A DNA stretch of 64,000 nt, taken from NCBI GenBank assembly GCA_030248225.1, contig JASANE010029391.1, positions 1-64,000 on the forward strand. The letters run 5' to 3'. This document shows, piece by piece, positions 23,070-35,244 of this stretch. The position numbers were made by a program, and so were the translations under genes. This DNA comes from Trileptium ribeirensis (taxonomy: Eukaryota > Nematoda > Enoplea > Enoplida > Thoracostomopsidae). Under the pieces are notes generated by a model. That model searched no databases, had not been told where the DNA came from, and was given only the letters and a program-made list of their open reading frames with translations. The number at the start of each line of letters is the position of its first letter. Position 1 is the stretch's first letter.

Positions 23070-23740
23070 GTTGCACCGGGACCGGTGCTACCCTGCCGGT
23101 ACCGAGGGCTACCCGAAAAGCAATATGTGTTCGATTTTCCAGCGCATATAGAACATATACACCACATATACATACATACCGACGGTGGGGTGGGAGTAAA
23201 ATCCGACCCCCTCCGCGGAGTGAAGTGAACTCATCGGCGAAAATTTGATGCCGGCGACCAAAAAAGGTCCTCACTACCGTACCGACCCCCCCAGAAAAAT
23301 TTCGCCGGAAACCAGGGTTACCCACTTGCGGGGGTTCTACCCCGCTGGCATGAATGCAAATATAACAATAACCAAACCATTGTTTACTTACTATTCTTCA
23401 AGATTATCATATAAAAATAAATCAATTGAACAATTTGCCATATTGTATCATTCATTAAAACAATTATAATGGAACTCAACACAAATCGTTTTAACATTAA
23501 ACGTTTCAACTGTACGTTGTGAGCTAATGATCACAGTTTCAGGTGGGAGATGTGGAATTTTCACTGTCCTAGTTAGTAGCAAACGGCTACTAACTTCGGA
23601 TAAAGCTCCAGATTGTTTATCCGTTCTACTAATTTGGTACCAAAAATATTTTTTCGTAACAGTAGCCCTAAATTTTATCTTTACTGGGGCTTAAATTATT
23701 TGTTACCCGAGGTCGAACCCGGGGCTAAGCCCCGGTACAT
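23070..23740. other. Hairpin cluster
   Basis: GCACCGG 23073-23079 / CCGGTGC 23082-23088; CTCCGCGGAG palindrome near 23211; GCGGGG 23328-23333 / CCCCGC 23340-23345; CCGGGGC 23719-23725 / GCCCCGG 23729-23735. No coding content. Confidence 0.6.
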
Positions 23741-23999
23741 CCCTAATTATTACATAATTTGATTATATTATTATTGCATTTAGAATATTTAGAATGGTAC
23801 GATGTTAACAAAATAAGGTTAACCATTGTCGAACATTTAAAAATATTACCGTATAACACTTCTTACTTGTGATATTTTGAACAGCTTTGTATTTATCCAT
23901 ATGAATGAAGGTTTTTATCGTCTTATTTTTTGTTTCTTGGAACCACTGGTCTATTCCGGGCCATGGGCTGAGACAGGATTCGACTGGAGCTTCAACCTT

Positions 24000-25440
24000 C
24001 CACAAATACGGAGTAACTAGATGACATTGTAGAGTTCTTTGCAGACGATTTTTTGTGAGAATGTGGGGATATATAGGTGCCTGACTGCATCACCATCGCG
24101 CAGTACCACAGAGCGTGGTCAATTTTCATGTTTGCAGATGGAGCACGCAGGGGTAAGAATTTTGCATATGTCGTGCAGTACCAGTTAGTACGAGGTACCA
24201 GTTTAGTACAGGTGACTCTCCCCACAACGCAGTTGCACCAGTATTCTGCGTTCTCGACGGTACAACATTGATTCTTTATCTCTTTCTATAGTGCATCATA
24301 TAGTTTTTGACGTTGCACACGTTTGATTGTTGTTTTCGAAGAGAGAAGTCGATTGGGACTGCTGACTGATTCATTTCGTTGCCATAATTTGCCAGTACGT
24401 CAGTAGTTTCGTTTCCTTCAACGTTCGAATGTCCAGGGATCCACTGTATTATGACCTTTTTCACAGTGTTGTACTAGGTGACTAGATTGTTCCACAAATC
24501 AAGCTCGCTTTGTGTTTTTTAAGAGATTAATTCTCCATTGAGGTTCATCACGTAAGACTGCGAGTCAGGATCCATACGGTGCCTTCATTGCAGAGGATTT
24601 TTGGAGCAAGCTCCAATGCCTTTCAGCTCAGCTGTCTTCTTAGCTTCATAGCTTGAACTGAATCGACCAGCTGGATAGCCCAACTTCGTCTACTACGTAT
24701 TTGCGTACATGGTCAGGGTCTGACTTTTTTGTTGCAATAACCATGGTGACGTTGGTTTTTAAGTTTTGTGATCTTTTCCAAAGCCACAATGTTTCTTGGA
24801 TAAATTCTTTTCAGGGTTGAGGATTCAGTACCAAATCTGTGATTCCAGATCTTCCGGCTTCGCGCCAGCAGTTGACACATTTGAGACGGGTTTTACTGAA
24901 ACTTTCAGCTACCACACGAATTGGATGGAAATAAGGCAGTCGGGTGGCTTTTTTATGACCAATGGCTGTAATTGCCTTCATTTGGCGCCTCGCTGGTGGT
25001 AATCCAGCTTCGTTCAGGGTTTTTTCTTCATCGGATCCATCACATTAACCAGCTATGATCGGTGCATCTGCGTTTTGGACCGTTTATAGTTGTTTGAGGT
25101 ATGTAGCTGCTACAAGGGACATCCAGACAGCCTTGACATATTTCAAAACTCTTGAATGTATAACAGGTACACAATTGTGAGGTCTTATTTTTCTACTCCC
25201 ATGATTTTCCTGCGATTGCTTTCGCCGATGACATCTTAGACCGTATACTTTTTCCGCAAGTCAACGTGTTTTCTGAATGACAGGGTTCTAACAATGTCAC
25301 ACCAAAGAACTTTGGACTATCAGTTACTGTCATTGTACTTCCTTCACTGTGCCTGAACGACGGTTTGTAATTGGTTCGAAGATATCTTGATTTTGCCACA
25401 AGTACTTATCCAAAAACACTCACGCAAAGGGGTGCATCAA
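24000..25440 (-). pseudogene. RNase H-bearing LINE relic (RT thumb, RNase H, tail)
   Basis: Non-LTR retrotransposon remains of a jockey/I/R1-like group. Minus-strand order: RT thumb with SPKFFGVTLLEP and RSKMSSAKAIAGKSWE (25193-25399); LQTIQNADAPIIAG and LNEAGLPPARRQMK (about 24950-25090); RNase H pieces AELKGIGACSKN, DPDSQSYVMNLNGE and IIQWIPGHSNVEGNETTD (24276-24650); C-terminal KIDHALWYC (near 24110). The Glu, Asp and His regions of RNase H are visible, but stops and frameshifts separate them. The RT palm is missing upstream. Possibly the same lineage as the endonuclease fragment at 46230-46870. Confidence 0.8.
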
Positions 25441-26000
25441 TCACCTTGTTTTTGTTGTTGTTTCTAGACAGAATAAAAATTTAGGATTTTCGTAAAGGGT
25501 ACATCGTTTGGTTGTTTTCGATATTTTATTCAGTGATATAATTAACAATGGGCATGGGCAAATATTTATCTTACTTGTTTTCAATGCCTTAGTGAATGAT
25601 GCAAAAGGCATTGTCATGAATACAAAACCATGCTCATTTCCAATTCCCGATCAGGGAATATTTTCGTAACGTTTTTTACCATGTTTCTTGTGCGAAATAT
25701 ATTGAAAAAGTCAACTTCAAAACAGTTTACAATAACGTAATTAAAATAAAGTACTTAGGTACTCGAAGTATCGTTACTAGACAACGAAATTAAACTAAAT
25801 TTACTTTTTGACGGGAATAAATTGGAGTTTTGGCCAGCTAGATAAGAAAAATTGATTTTTGGGTCTCCGATGATATTATGAAGGGGAAAATGAAAGAAAA
25901 CAGTCGCGATGCATTATCGCGATGATTTAACCTGCATGGTTTCACCTGTTTAATGCTTACGCTGCATATTAGAGATTAGATTTCAGGTCACAATGAAATA

Positions 26001-26077
26001 TCAGAAGGTTGCTGTGGCCACGAAAAATCCATCTTGGGACATGAACTGGAGAAAGAGCTCGCCAAGCAGTGAAGAGT
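26001..26077 (-). CDS. MED1: MED1-like gene, exon e (last one found)
   Basis: Starts after the acceptor TTTTGCTAG|AC. Its first two bases complete the Asp codon begun in exon d. Reads DSSLLGELFLQFMSQDGFFV, then ATATF and a TGA stop. Similarity to Mediator subunit 1 is weak here, and known MED1 proteins are far longer; either the true donor lies before the TGA (for example at GTGGCC inside the exon) or this allele is truncated. A LINE relic begins 560 bp downstream. Confidence 0.45.
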
Positions 26078-26200
26078 CTAGCAAAATACTTTTATAAATT
26101 AGAAAATCACGGAACAATAAATTACTGTTTCGTAAAATTATATAGAAACAATACTAAATTACTTTGTATTTTTATATTAGTCATCCTAAAATATGCATAC

Positions 26201-26278
26201 CTTCCGGCGTTAGAACAGTACCATCGTCAAGTATCAAATCAACGGGAGCATAGAAATATGTGATGATAGGCGGTAGTC
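26201..26278 (-). CDS. MED1: MED1-like gene, exon d
   Basis: Acceptor GTTTTCAG|GA and donor GGAAG|GTATGC. Joined in phase to exon c it reads GYLRPMTGG then LPPIITYFYAPVDLILDDG and TVLTPE. The pattern GYL-P--GG followed by a YY-like pair, S/A-P, then DL and DD is the conserved signature of the Mediator subunit 1 N-terminal domain (family knowledge, from memory). This join is the strongest evidence for the gene identity. Confidence 0.7.
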
Positions 26279-26289
26279 CTGAAAACGGT

Positions 26290-28630
26290 TTCAATCATTT
26301 CAAACTACTAAAACAAGCAATCTAAACAGCAATAAAATTATGCCACTGGATGCCTACTACACATAGCAATGCCGTTTAGTCCAGTTTATAAACGAAACAG
26401 AAGTAATAAAAAATTTCGTTGAAATAAATATGGTACACATTAATTTTAACATTACTGCGTCAACAGACATCATCATCATCATTTTGTTGCGTATCTTCAG
26501 TAAACATATAGCAGCTCGCATCTTCGACTTTAATCAATGTATCTGTTTAGTCTGAACACATTTGCGAAACGGAGCAAGCGAAAAGATCGAAGCTGAACAA
26601 TTTGAACTAGTGGGTGTGGTGAAAGTGCCAATGTTTCATGATTATCTTGTTTCATAATGGGTGCTCCCTGGTTAAAATTTTGGCTGCTTCTGGTGAAATC
26701 ATCCCGGCAAATACTTGCTGCTTCTACCCGGTAGAAGCCCACCCTACAGTTGACGCAAAAATTGAAAGTGTTTTTTTTATTTTCCGCTCCGTAAAAAATA
26801 AGTTATGTAACTACGAAAGGGTTAAACAAAGAATAAGAGTCCACCATAATGGTTAGTTGCAAATTAGAAAAACGCTCAGCCCACGAAAACTCTGTAGCAA
26901 GAGCCTGCTAAAGTATTTTTCATTTACTATCAATATACCAAGTATATATCTAAAACTATATCGCAAAAGTGTGCTATTCTCCAGGACCATGATTTATATC
27001 TTCTATCACTGACATTTTCATTTTCGCAACAGCTTTACGTTTACCAGACAAAACAAAATATCAGAAGATCAGCAGAACTAGAATTCTTATCTCAAGACAT
27101 AACGAATTTGTACCATGGCGTTACATACGTTAAAATTTTGCTACTTTGGCTCTTTCTGATACGATCTAACAACTAGTATCTCGCAAAGCGAGGGTGAAAT
27201 GGAGCGAGCATGATTTCAACGGAAAAGAGACTATATTCTGGAAATCAGGTGCACTGATCCTAAACCCACTGAAAACCAAATCATTGTATTCAGCTTAAAA
27301 ATATGTAACTATATATAGACTATTCTAGAGCTTTGCACGCAATACACAATCAGACAAATGAAAAAGCTCTACATTTTGGGAATCAAGTTCGTCGACCAAA
27401 AAACCCTTGAAGCCACCAAGAAAAGGTATAATATAGTCAGGCTGGAGTCTAGATAGCAAAACCATCGTATCCAGTATGGTTGTAACCTAATATGCACTCA
27501 TTCTAAGGGCAAAAACAAGCAACATCAAATTTGAAAAATCACTAAATCTGGCAAAGGGTAGATGAACCACATATTCAGGCCTATAGCGGTCCCAAAATAT
27601 CGTAGTCAGCAAAGTTGTAGACCTCGATGAGCATATTCCGTATGGATGGGAAAGGCCGATACCAGTAGAGCCAGATATGGAAAGAGCGCGTAAAAACCTG
27701 TTTGACATTTTGACTCAAAAGATGGGGTCAGGGTTGTTAGTTTTCAACTAAGGGCACGTCGTCGTTGAAAAAAATTGTCGAAATCCGTCCATCCGAAAAT
27801 GAGTTTTGAATGACAGAAACTAAAAAAAAATTTTCACGATTTTTTCACCTAGTGCCATCAGTGCAAACTCCGCTCGCTTCGTTTAAGTAAATTTTGGGCC
27901 TACAATATTTTGGAATAAGTTGAACTAAGGGGCACGGACATGGGGAAATTCTGGAAGAACATTAGGCGATTTGGAAAGCGGGACCTCCCACTGTGGACAG
28001 GCCAGATTAATATCACTTTTCAAAATTTGCAAGCGGAAACAACTTGAATTTCCACAGAATCTTAAAATAAAAACAATTTGTTGCTTGTTTCCATTTTTAC
28101 AATTTATTTACAGAAGGAATAAATATATTTTCAACATCTAATCTATATAGAACAAAGAGTGGCAATTTGCTAGAAAGAACAAAATGGTTATTGCACAACA
28201 GGCGATTGCAATAATCATAATTTTTCAGATTTATATGGGGAAACAATTGAAATTTCTTATTTTAAAAAATTTTGATGTGCATAATAAACAAGATATTTTT
28301 AATCGTAGTCTTATGCAATATGAAACTTCAAAAAAATTAAACACTGCGTAACGGGGTAGAGTGTGAAACCCAAACAGTGAACTGCAACGGCAGAGTGATT
28401 AGCCAATGATTCAGTTAATTACACTTCACGCCATTTCGTAAAAAATACTCAAATAGCGTTTCGATTCATAAGCTTATCAATTCAAATTAATTTCATGTCC
28501 AAAAGCGATAGCTATGAGAAATAGCAAGAAGTAAAAACCTTGAGAAGTCCATTGACACTTAGAATGAAATTCACCGCGGAATATATTTGAATATACAAAG
28601 AATTCTTACAAACCAGCAGTGTGAAATTTG
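26290..28630. other. Intron of the MED1-like gene, part
   Basis: No convincing exon. A minus-strand frame at 26530-26742 has no supporting splice pair. At 27480-27900 there is a repeat-like stretch ending in phrases such as GTCGAAATCCGTCCATCCG that resembles generic invertebrate repeat text. Confidence 0.4.
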
Positions 28631-28639
28631 GCAGCGTCT

Positions 28640-29245
28640 GTTTCTGAGCTTTGTGACATGCATAACTCAACTTCTGATAGGCAAATCAGGTCGTGCTATA
28701 CCTCATTCGAAAGCTTGAAATCTCTATTTGTGCCCTGTAGTTGTAACAGCTTCCCCTCAAAGGGGGTCCGAAAGGGCCCATGTAGGGTCCTTAAGGATAC
28801 TACCAAAATACGTTATGAGCCATATCTAGACAACTGGATTTAGGCTCATTTTGTTAAAAAAGTTTAGCTCTATAAAGGTATGTAGATCTAGTTGTTGCCG
28901 ATGTCACCTACGCTCCAGGCTTGGGTCTAAATGGTTCTTAAAATGGACCGATGGGACCCCCGAAAACACTAAATTGGTTATTTCTCCTGAGCCGCTGGAG
29001 CGATTCGGCTAAGATTGGGCTCTTTTTGTTCAAAAAGGCAAAGCTCTATATAGCTATATACGCTGCGACTTCACCTGTCAAGCAGAATTCCGTTAAGATT
29101 GGTTGTAAATGGGCCCTTGGAACCCCGAAAACACCAAATTAGCCATATCTCCTCAACAACTAGATCGATTCAACTGCACCTGGGTTCATTTCGTTCAGAG
29201 AACAAATATATATTGCTATATGTGGTGCTCTACTATGTTAGTTTT
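28640..29245 (+). repeat. About 190-bp diverged tandem repeat, three units
   Basis: Units share TTTAGCTCTATA / AAAGCTCTATATAGCTATATA, a GGGACCCCCGAAAACAC / GGAACCCCGAAAACACC block and a TATCTCCT--AACTGCTGGA-like block. Related units lie at 41900-42680. The array sits in the MED1-like intron. Confidence 0.65.
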
Positions 29246-29340
29246 TTGGCCTTCGACATTAACGAAATGTAATAGTATTTTCCTAACTTTTATATATACT
29301 CAGAATACACTTTCTTGGCCATGAGAAAAGTAACTAGTAG
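29225..29340 (+). repeat. Tail repeat T, copy 1
   Basis: GTGCTCTACTAT, ACGAAATGTAA-TAGTATTTTCC, ACACTTTCTTGGCCATGAGA matches 33185-33320 and, in part, 42730-42790. It follows the 190-bp array both here and at 42.7 kb, so the two belong to one element. Confidence 0.65.
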
Positions 29341-29705
29341 TAGGCACATGAATACAAATTGAGTATCCAAAAAAACTTTATCAGGCTCGTTGTGATGTCG
29401 ATCACTGTGCTGCTTTCCTATTTCATAGTGGTCGCTTATCCTGTGGCAACAACAACACCAGGTAGACTGAAAAAGGCCTCCCGCAAACGCGAATACACTA
29501 GGTGGGCAGAACAACAACGGAATGTGCTTTTTTTATTTTGCGGAATATATTTTGATAAACGTTTTACCATTTTCGGCAAGGCTTGAATTCCGTTAGGTAA
29601 GTACGGTTGCCTTAAAACTTAGTATGCTTTCAACTATTGTAAAAGCCTCCAAAACCTGCCTAAATTAGCCAGCAACTAAACTTAAACAAAAAGACAGTAC
29701 ATCAC

Positions 29706-29839
29706 CTCCAGTCATAGGTCGAAGGTAACCAAATGAGTTGTGCTTTATCATGTCTCCAACTGATTTGAAGTCAGATGAATTCATCAGCAAATTCTGTTCG
29801 TATTCCGCTATCAAGCGTCCACACTGAACACGCAACGAT
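29706..29839 (-). CDS. MED1: MED1-like gene, exon c
   Basis: Acceptor TGTTTTATTCAG|A, donor ACTGGAG|GTGATG. Reads SLRVQCGRLIAEYEQNLLMN, SSDFKSVGDMIKHN and SFGYLRPMTG. In Mediator subunit 1 the corresponding block is a K-rich helix with a SLEQDL-type motif followed by a short loop and GYLTP-SGG; here LIAEYEQNLL and GYLRPMTGG fall at the same spacing. Starts with one base completing the Arg codon left open by exon b; length 134 fits this phase. Confidence 0.7.
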
Positions 29840-30292
29840 CTGAATAAAACATAATATAAAATTACCACATTGTAAGCAACTAAGAACGAACGCTAATCGA
29901 CAACCAAATAGATGAAATTTCGAGAAATGTCTACCAAACGGACATTGAGAAAATTCCGTATTTTGCTCGAGTTCTCTTTATGTACCATTATATTATTCAT
30001 CTTCAACTTACATAGTCATCCGAGATTTTTAATTGGATATTCGCGCTTGCAGAAAGAAAACTCCGGGGAAATAAGGAATCCTACAATTTTTGGACCTGAA
30101 TTCTGCTTCCAAGGGTAGCCTCGTCGAATAGCTCTAATGCATTAACTCTTCGAGCAAATTTACTTGAAATACATGAGCCAGTTTCGAGATATCGGCAAAA
30201 GGTTGTTTCCTCTGACACTTCTCTGACTCGATTACATTGAATACGCCTCACTTTCAACGGGAAAGAGAGAAACGGCAGAAATAGGCTTGCTC

Positions 30293-30700
30293 TTAACTAA
30301 AGGACGTGCAGAACGTGCGGACCCCGCGAGCATCACGGGCATCTTCATCCAGCAACGGTAGACCATGCAACTCGATCTTAAGCAAAGTGTTCAGAGCCTT
30401 AAAAGATTCAATCGCCAAATCTTCAAGGTAGTAACTTGAGGGCAGAGGCTCAGCATCGCTAAAAACTTGACGACGCCATGTTAAGGGCCAACCCCAAGTT
30501 CGCGTCCAATGCGGCATGTATTTGCTCACCAGGACATGTTTCAAAAGGCATGAGGCAGGCATTTTGAGAATATGCCCACACAGTTGGGGACGCTTTATAC
30601 GCAGCCGCAGTGAAATGTCAGCATCGTGGCCAGTCTGCGCCAGAAGGCTGACGACTGATACATGATCAGGCAAAGACTATTGCGACGCTAAACGCAGATT
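30293..30700 (-). pseudogene. LINE C-terminal fragment
   Basis: A 126-codon minus-strand frame contains LRIKRPQLCGHILKMPASCL and HWTRTWGWPLTWRRQVFSDA, the conserved C-terminal block (RW-GHV-RMP, then GGQP-TWRR) of endonuclease-bearing LINEs. No RT palm is nearby. Lies inside the large intron of the MED1-like gene, in its sense orientation. Confidence 0.7.
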
Positions 30701-32162
30701 AATAGCTGATATTATCACTAAAATAAGATATAAGTTGCAATGCGTCCGATGCAGCTTATAGTTTGCGGCTTTCGCGCGAATGTGATCAAGTTTATAATAC
30801 CATTAAGCGGGAAACCTTTTGTTTAAGCTTGAATGGTAATGAGATTCGATTAATGTGGGGCATTTTATTCGCCGTGTAGCCTCGGCAAAGAAATAAGATT
30901 ATTGCGAATCTAAACGCAAAATCGTTGGTATTCAATAATAATGAACTTCCAAAAACTCCAATGAAGGTTTAAATTTTGTGACCTTCAAAGGACTTGAAAA
31001 AATGTTTTGAGGCGGCGGGATTGTTCACGACGCGGAAGCGGAGACCCTTCACAAGGTAAGGGAACGTAATTATGGTCAAGCCTAGGATTTTAGTAAAATA
31101 ATGAAAATTTTGGCGAAAAAATTGGTAAAATGGTGCAAGCGAAATTTATGGTGGTCAAAACAAATTTTAAAGGTCAGGGTGATGTGTCTTCGGATCACCC
31201 GGGGCCAGCGAAGGACCAACATAACACCGTTCCCCCTATAAAGAAGCGGGGAATGGTGGTGTACAAGCCTCCAATTTTTGCGGGTAAATATGGGCTCAAA
31301 AATTTGTGCACGCACTCGCCTCTGCTATGGGCTGAGAAAACAGATTAAAACAATTAATAGTATATATTTAAACGAGTTAAGAATGACTCACATGCAAATT
31401 CAACATTTTGGCCAATCTCGCCAGCCCGTAGCTAACACAATATATTCTCACTAATTATTATGGTTGGGTTATACCATAACTAATAGAAGACATTAATTCG
31501 GAAAATGCATGTTTCAACCCTGTAATTGCTGAACACAAAGATGAATATTCTCGCTTACTATGTTATATTGTAAGCAAGGGTATGCGTCATCTACGAACAA
31601 TGCATAGATTGTGATATGTACTGTAAACAAGATTGATTGTGCACAGGATATACCGTAAAATGTTCAAAACCAAAATTAAAATTGCGATCTTTTAATAAAA
31701 AATTGCAACTACGATATCATAGCTACTGTTTACAAAATTTATATATGTATTAATCCATGCATTTCGTGGAATTATATTACAACGCTAATTCAGCAACAGA
31801 TGGCAGTATATTGCTAAATATTTTTATATTGAGTGCGTTTAAAGCTACGCGACACCAACTTCCATTAATATAAATGAATAACAATCTGTTCGCTAATGGG
31901 GGTCAAACAACACAATGTTTCAGGCTAATTTCTGCCCATTTTTGCCATTATCACTTGTAGCTAGGTTGTAATTAAACCAATTTTGTCCAAATTTTTACAA
32001 TATATATGACCTTACGTGACTTATCTGCAGAATTAAAATCGCTTTGCTAGACACTCATATGAGGAAAAGTAGCAGGGTACATTAAAATTTTAGCGTCAAA
32101 TCTAAGCAGATTTTGTTGGGTCTTTGCGGTTATAGGACTGAGTCAGAACTAACTGTAGTAAG

Positions 32163-32909
32163 TAGGGAACGACCGAATACCGAATATTCGACCCCTACTA
32201 TTCGGCCGAATACCGAATAGTTGTTCGCAACACCTATTCGGTATTATGAGAAATCTATAACTCTATAAATCCAACACTGTATGTACGTGCACCATGCAAC
32301 AGGTCGTTTTGTGTTGTGTTGCTGAGTCAGCGATAGTTTTTGTTCGATGCATTTTTTGCTTTATGCTCTCGTTTGTTAGGTCGAAGTTATATAGTTTTGT
32401 TGTTTATTGATTTTTTATAACTTCATTATCTGGACAACGGCGATAATTGGTGCGTGAAGTCATATCGTTAAAAAAAGAACAGCTCAGTGCGTGGTGTTCG
32501 GGGGCGGTAGACTTAGGGTTAGGCTTATGTAGTATGTAGAACAGCATAGCATGATGTCTCACTTCACATTCACGATGTGTCAAAGAAAACGAACAAATCC
32601 TACTACATTTAGACCCCAAAGTATTAATTTCGCAACTATTATGGCAGCGAGATAGTGCACGGCTGATGAAGAACATAACTGTGGTGATCAGAACATTCGA
32701 TCCGACTGCGAACTGAAATGATGAGTCTCAAACGCATCTTGTCTTACCAAAGTTGCAACATGTTGGACGTATTTAGCGGTTTGCAGCACCATTACCAGGA
32801 CTATGGCCGTAAAACTAGGATATCTGGTGGGCAGATTTTGACTCTACTTTTCAACTAACAGCGGCCAGTCAACTATTCGGCCGAATGCCGAATATTCGGT
32901 CGTTCCCTA
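32163..32909. mobile_element. Nonautonomous hAT element with perfect 8-bp duplications
   Basis: Left end TAGGGAACGACCGAATACCG, right end CGAATATTCGGTCGTTCCCTA, inverted over about 17-20 bp and followed inside by nested ATTCGGCCGAAT palindromes. Flanked by identical 8-mers GTAGTAAG at 32155-32162 and 32910-32917. The terminal sequence and 8-bp duplication are typical of hAT elements. 747 bp; the 90-codon minus frame inside shows no transposase motif. Sits in the MED1-like intron. Confidence 0.9.
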
Positions 32910-33184
32910 GTAGTAAGTGCATAGTTTTATATACTATTCGAACAGTATTAATGGGGTAGCCGAATGATAGCAAAATTGCTCAATGTGACACTAAGTTAAG
33001 GATTTATGCCCATTTCCATCTATGAATCCAATAGATTGCATCGCTATTCGACTCTGTTTGTGAATGTGGTTGGAATGGTATCTCAAAGTTTACTATAAAA
33101 TTTTCGGCGCTACAGACAACCATAAAATCGAGAAAAATATGTCATAAATATAATAGAGATTTTTTAACCCTCTCGATTGTGTGT

Positions 33185-33320
33185 TACACTACTTCGCGTG
33201 CTCTACTATTTGAGTTTTGTTTCGGGTCTTCTACTTTAACGAAATGTAAGTATTTTCCTAACTTCTATATACACTCAAAATTCGCTTTTTTGGCTATGAG
33301 ACAAGTCCCTAGTGCTATCA
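33185..33320 (+). repeat. Tail repeat T, copy 2
   Basis: GCTCTACTATTTGAG, CTTTAACGAAATGTAAGTATT, TTCCTAACTTCTATATACACTC and TTTTTTGGCTATGAG align with 29225-29340. No 190-bp array precedes this copy. Confidence 0.6.
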
Positions 33321-33870
33321 ACCCAACGGTTTCAGCGGAGCATCTAGTTGAATGTATTAGGGACTTGTCCGGCACAGTTAATGTTAAAAAATATAAACCA
33401 TCTGGCTTGAATTGCTAGCCTGTTTAATTTAGAATAGGTGCATAAAACAGGAAGAATTTTATAGTAACAAGCAATCACAACAGATGACCACGATATTATT
33501 AACTGCACCACCTTCCCAAAATCCAGCGATTTCAATGACTACTTCGTCGAAGGTGCCTCAAACATTTCTCAACATTCCAGTTTAAAATGGATACAGTAAT
33601 CGAAACAGGAAGCGTTATATTATGCTTAACTGGACTCGCAAAAAACAGACATACAGCTGAGAGGTATAATAGCGCATAGTCGCTACTCGTCATAAAACAT
33701 CGTTCTAATTCTGTGACTGTTTGACGCGTATAATTTTTGAAACGTGTAGTAAAATATGTTATGCTAAAGATTTAAAATAACAAATTTATGTGGTATAGTT
33801 AGCCAAAACTACAGTATCACAAGAATTATGCTATAATTGAATACTTGTTTCGAATAATTGTACTACATAC

Positions 33871-34033
33871 CGCGTAGCAGGAATGTTGAACACAAAGTTC
33901 ATGCCACAAAGATGTTTCTCAAATAGCGCTAAGTCAACAGACTGAAGTGCTTCTGAAAGTCCATTACCAAATTTTTCGCAAATCAGGCCAGCACTATCAG
34001 ATTGCGATATTTTATCGGATAGGTCGGCACCAT
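33871..34033 (-). CDS. MED1: MED1-like gene, exon b
   Basis: Acceptor TTCGTGTTTCAG|AT, donor CTACGCG|GTATGT. Reads GADLSDKISQSDSAGLICEK, FGNGLSEALQSVDLALFEKH, LCGMNFVFNIPAT. In MED1 the region CPELVQQL, FDEFSKHLKGL, then NLP occupies this place; here ICEKFGNGL, LALFEKHLCGM and FNIP keep the spacing. Begins with two bases that complete the codon opened by exon a, and ends with two bases that exon c completes. The 4-kb intron to exon c carries transposons. Candidate exons within that intron were rejected for phase. Confidence 0.65.
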
Positions 34034-34044
34034 CTGAAACACGA

Positions 34045-34391
34045 ACTTAATTTGATTATACGTCTTAGGTGTTCAAACACATATTATGTTGTAGTCTTTG
34101 GTATGCCTGATGCGAAATCGAACAATTTGAACACCGAAAGCGAAACTGGAAAAACGGCTCCTACAGAGATATAGAAAGCAAAATAAGCCTGACTACTATA
34201 GCATTGCATCGTGGGTAACATATAATTAATTTGGTTATACGTGTTATGTGTTCACACATATATTATGGTGTAGTCTTTGGTGTGCCTCACGCGAAAGCGA
34301 ACTATTTGGAAGGCGAAAGCGGAGCGGAGCTTAGCAAAACAGTTTCTACAGCGTATACAAAACCAAATGAAGTCTAACTACTGCAACATTG
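34045..34391 (+). repeat. Direct duplication, two units of about 170 bp
   Basis: TTAATTTGATTATACGTCTT and TTAATTTGGTTATACGTGTT begin two units (about 34045-34206 and 34223-34391) that share TATTATG-TGTAGTCTTTGG, TGCCT--GCGAAA-CGAAC and ACTACT--AGCATTGC. It lies immediately upstream of exon b of the MED1-like gene, in the intron. Confidence 0.75.
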
Positions 34392-35244
34392 CGATTAACT
34401 CCAACAGACAATGAAAAAAGGGATAACTCAAACTACGAACGAAACATTTCCTATTTTGCACTAAAAGGCAAGAACTTGCAAATGATTTCTCCGTGGCACA
34501 ATCCTCAAGGACAGCAGCGAGATATTCTCAACTTCAAAAAATGACTGTTCGAATGATGTCCAAACATAGTCATATAAAAGAATACTGAAATATACTTCCT
34601 ATGGCAAAACTACCTGCAAACTATATAATAAACTAAAAATTGACATGTTATAGAAACGTGTTGAAATAACTGATTCATCATTATGTCAGCCCGTTTCAGA
34701 ATTCACTATGACGGCTACTTAATTTTAACATAAACCACATAATTAATTGTCGACTATACTGGTTCCGCACTATGGCATCAAATGCTTTTATTAATCAGTT
34801 TTACTCAGAGTGAAATAAATATTCATCACTTGGTACACCATTTTCTAGCGATTTTGTATTCGGCATTAGACGGCTATTTAGGCATACTCATTAATACCAA
34901 TATATAACAAGAACAAAACTATCGGCAGTAAAAGAAGATAATTAGCGGAATTTAGAAAAGTTACAAATGTTTCAGATCACAAAATAAATCTATATTTTAA
35001 AGTACACAATTTGTAAGTTATATACATTTAAAAATCTTTATAACTGAAAATATAGATATCTGAAAATATCTGAATATAGAATAATGCAGTAGTTACAGGA
35101 ATTACATATTTTATTTTCAATGTCTACTGAAAGCTATCTTGGTGCTAATAAGTTCCACAGCAATACAAACTGATGGCTGTCGTTCATGCAACATGAACTA
35201 AAAACCGATAAGGTAAAGATAAATGTACCAACTCTATAACATAC

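Noticed and set aside
31392..31431. Candidate small exon with a GTGAGT donor
   Set aside because: Its end phase is incompatible with exon c, and no homology supports it.
33543..33634. Candidate extra exon of the MED1-like gene (reads KHNITLPVSITVSILNW)
   Set aside because: Its donor is weak, its end phase does not fit exon c, and direct joining of exons b and c is in phase and matches MED1 spacing.
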